From contig NZ_PDDM01000034.1 in assembly GCF_002914585.1 (NCBI RefSeq), positions 1-42,381 of the forward strand: a DNA stretch of 42,381 nucleotides. Direction: 5' to 3'. Below the pieces are notes generated by a model. The model ran no database searches. It was given only the letters and a program-made list of their open reading frames with translations, and was not told the DNA's origin. The position numbers and the translations under genes are program-made. Positions 40,441 through 42,381 of this stretch are shown here, piece after piece; position 1 is the first letter of the stretch, and each line of letters opens with the position of its first letter. This DNA comes from Pseudanabaena sp. BC1403 (GTDB lineage: Bacteria; Cyanobacteriota; Cyanobacteriia; Pseudanabaenales; Pseudanabaenaceae).

Positions 40441-40508
40441 AGTCTGCTACCACACTACCCAACAATACAAGTTTCCCAAACATACAATTCATTCCAATAT
40501 TAATTAAC

Positions 40509-40781
40509 CTAAGTTGCTACCCATAGATTAACGCTAAGAGCAAGGACAAAGAGCATGACTTTAAGCTCAAAACCTTTTGCCGTAACAGAATGAATAGATT
40601 TAGGTAAAAGTTGGGATATCAAACTACCCGTGGTTTCGACTATTTTGCGTTTATGGTGCTGGAGAAACTGAACATAACCAAGTACAGGTCGTTTTGAATT
40701 GCTCTTTCGTATAGCCGAGAGCTGGATATTCTCGGTATTCAATCTTGCTAGTGCCGCAAGTCTAGAATTCAGCGTCATCAT
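40509..40781 (-). pseudogene. IS982-like transposase, C-terminal fragment
   Basis: 90 codons. HHKRKIVETTGSLISQLLPK, then SVTAKGFELKVMLFVLALSV matches the last part of IS982-type transposases, where the conserved R-K-x-x-E-T contains the final catalytic glutamate. The N-terminal two-thirds and the first two catalytic acids are missing. The beginning of the frame appears to be fused to other sequence. Confidence 0.6.
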
Positions 40782-40793
40782 ATCGCCTGTGCC

Positions 40794-40928
40794 ATGTTAG
40801 TTTGGCATCATCTTAAACGTTTAGCTTTTCAAGCTGGTAACACTATCTAGCAACTTAAATTTGGGCTTTTGTCTGATTATTTGCGGACTCAGCTTAAGCA
40901 TCCTTCTATTCCTATGGCGCTTGCTTAA
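40794..40928 (+). pseudogene. Transposase C-terminal fragment with in-frame TAG
   Basis: The frame reads MLVWHHLKRLAFQAGNTI, TAG at 40848-40850, then QLKFGLLSDYLRTQLKHPSI, PMALA and stop. The pattern K-R-x-A-x-x-x-G-x-T-I-x-Q-L-K with L-L-x-x-Y-L is the tail of an IS4-superfamily-type transposase, with a nonsense codon where a tyrosine is usual. It lies tail to tail with no intact element. No terminal repeats were recognised. Confidence 0.6.
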
Positions 40929-41047
40929 GTCCTAATCAGAATATTGAATACAGTCTTGCCAAATTGCCAATCTGTTCGGTCTATGTAGATCGCATATTCA
41001 TCCGTGATCATCATCACCAATAAACTTGCGATCGCGCTACGGAATAT

Positions 41048-42331
41048 CTAGAACCGACAGATAGATGCTGGCTTGACTGGACAAGACTTTTCACTGATTT
41101 GATTTTCACCAAGATATAGAACTTTCAACTTAATCAAGCCTTCCAGTGACTTGATGTCAATAATTTGATTGCTTTCGAGAGTGAGATTAATCAAGTTAGT
41201 CAAACCCATAATTGGCTTAACATCAATAATTTGGTTGTGGTTGAGCTGGAGTTCAGTCAAATTAGTTAGACTCGCAAGTGACTTGATATCACTTATTTTG
41301 TTGAAGCTGAGACTGAGTTCAGTCAAATTAGTTAGATTTGCAAGTGACTTGACATAACTTATTTTATTAAAAGCAAGATATAGTGCGGTCAGATTAGTTA
41401 GTTTAGCAAATGGATTGATATCACTAATTTTATTATTCATGAGAGAGAGCCGAGTCAAATTAGTTAAACTCGCTAGGGGTTTAATGTCAACGATTTTATT
41501 ACCTCCAAGATCGAGAGAAGTCAAATTAGTCAAGTTCGCCAGAGGTGTAATGTTACTGATTTTATTGCTACTAAGATGGAGGCTGGTCAACTTAATTAAA
41601 CCTGCAAGAGGTGCAACATCGCTTATTTGGTTGTAGTCGGGCCAGTCGGTTAAGTCATCTAGAGCCTTGAATGTGAACTGAGTGCTACTTAGGTCTAAGC
41701 TGGTCAAATTAGTCAAACCCATGAGAGGAACAATGTCTTTTATTTGATTGTTTTGAAGACTGAGGGAAGTTAAATTAGTCAGGTTTGCAAGTGGCTTAAT
41801 ATCAGCGATTTGATTGCGATGGAGACTGAGCTTAGTCAATTTAGTCAACCCCGCAAGTGGTTTGAGATCAATAATTTGATTTCCGTTAAGCGCGAGTGAA
41901 GTCAAATTAGTCAGATTGACAAGTGGCTTGATATCAAAGATTTTATTCTCGCCGAGATCGACTTCAGGAAGCATAGTCAAATTCGTAAGTGGCTTGATGT
42001 CAATAATTTGATTTCTGTTAAGCGCGAGTGAAGTCAAATTAGTCAGATTGACAAGTGGCTTGATATCAGCGATTTGATTGCGATTGAGACTGAGCTTAGT
42101 TAATTTAGTCAGCCCCGTAAGTGGTTTGAGATCAATAATTTGATTGTCATTAATACTGAGAGTAGCTAAATTAGTCAAACTTACCAGAACCTTGATATCA
42201 GAGATTTGATTGCTTCCAAGATAGAGCCAAGTCAACTTGGTCAAACTCCCAAGTGGTTTAATATAGCAAAGAAAGGGATAGTTAGGACAATTGGCAGAAG
42301 GCTTGCTGTACGGCATCCCATAAACTTTCAC
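41048..42331 (-). CDS. Leucine-rich repeat protein (internalin-type 22-residue units)
   Basis: 427 aa built from about 17-18 consecutive 22-residue repeats of the form LTNLTSLxLxxNQIxDIKPL, forming a solenoid likely used for protein binding. One repeat near residue 215-235 is irregular (FTFKALDDLTDWPDYNQ). The C-terminal SEKSCPVKPASICRF is a usual end for cyanobacterial members. The start used is a GTG at 42331 preceded by AGGA; an ATG five codons in (42316) is an alternative. The first residues before the repeats are short (GMPYSKPSANCPNYPFLCYI) with no signal peptide, so a longer N-terminal part may have been lost or may lie past the window edge in another frame. Confidence 0.85.
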   Translation of the reverse strand: MKVYGMPYSKPSANCPNYPFLCYIKPLGSLTKLTWLYLGSNQISDIKVLVSLTNLATLSINDNQIIDLKPLTGLTKLTKLSLNRNQIADIKPLVNLTNLTSLALNRNQIIDIKPLTNLTMLPEVDLGENKIFDIKPLVNLTNLTSLALNGNQIIDLKPLAGLTKLTKLSLHRNQIADIKPLANLTNLTSLSLQNNQIKDIVPLMGLTNLTSLDLSSTQFTFKALDDLTDWPDYNQISDVAPLAGLIKLTSLHLSSNKISNITPLANLTNLTSLDLGGNKIVDIKPLASLTNLTRLSLMNNKISDINPFAKLTNLTALYLAFNKISYVKSLANLTNLTELSLSFNKISDIKSLASLTNLTELQLNHNQIIDVKPIMGLTNLINLTLESNQIIDIKSLEGLIKLKVLYLGENQISEKSCPVKPASICRF

Positions 42332-42381
42332 ATTTTCCTATAATCTTACTGACATGATGTTTTAACCTTGCCCAAAATTTC

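Noticed and set aside
41169-41636. Plus-strand ORFs with repeated LVKLA-type motifs
   Set aside because: They are the antisense image of the leucine-rich repeats.
41048-42331. CRISPR-like periodicity
   Set aside because: The regular 66-base repeat is the coding repeat of the LRR protein. There are no short palindromic repeats with unique spacers anywhere in the window.
1-42381. tRNA or rRNA genes, integrase, replication origin
   Set aside because: None could be recognised by eye. Small RNA genes cannot be excluded without a covariance-model search.

Overview
The window looks cyanobacterial. The highly iterated palindrome GCGATCGC is scattered through coding and intergenic DNA, and several families are typical of cyanobacteria (Nif11-like peptide, NuiA-type nuclease inhibitor, Uma2/DUF820 nuclease, CrtISO-like oxidase). 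The density of mobile-element debris plus a conjugation-type type IV secretion (T4SS) operon with its own topoisomerase suggests a large plasmid or an integrated conjugative element. No replicon gene, integrase, relaxase or tRNA was recognised, so this cannot be settled from the window. The genus cannot be fixed.

Region 1 (1-6.9 kb) holds two stress or efflux modules, each built around a divergent regulator. A YqhC-like AraC regulator faces two SDR dehydrogenases and an aldo/keto reductase. A MarR regulator faces two half-size YdcZ transporters and an MFS gene cut short by a small inverted-repeat element. The MarR control region carries four related 18-bp operators over overlapping divergent promoters. 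Several MITE-like inverted repeats lie here.

Region 2 (6.9-11.4 kb) is a patchwork: a probable gene remnant, a Nif11-like peptide, a NuiA fragment next to a 21-bp inverted-repeat element, a membrane protein with a DUF900-like hydrolase fold, a Cys-pair membrane gene broken by a TAG codon, and an intact NuiA-family gene.

Region 3 (11.4-19.5 kb) is an uncharacterised cluster. It has a CrtISO-like flavoprotein, a one-pass membrane protein, an asparagine-synthetase-like ligase, a PLP-decarboxylase-like protein whose cofactor lysine appears to be replaced by valine, a zinc-ribbon membrane protein, and a second, convergent asparagine-synthetase-like ligase. The middle genes overlap by 1-4 bases (TAATG, ATGA), so they are probably co-expressed. 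Neither ligase has the N-terminal glutaminase cysteine, which points to amide or lactam chemistry on another substrate. This is the best candidate for an undescribed system.

Region 4 (19.5-21.2 kb) is decayed DNA: an SDR pseudogene, an IS630-type transposase head and gene tails. Region 5 (21.2-38 kb) is a co-directional T4SS set: VirB2, VirB3, VirB4, VirB5/TrbJ, VirB6, VirB8, VirB10, a VirB9-like protein, a secreted protein, VirD4 and two associated proteins, followed by an opposing Uma2 gene and a topoisomerase IA. VirB11 and the relaxase are not seen. Region 6 (38-42.4 kb) has a hypothetical gene, a lipoprotein, an NTF2-like protein overlapping a DUF1993 remnant, two transposase tails and a long leucine-rich-repeat protein.
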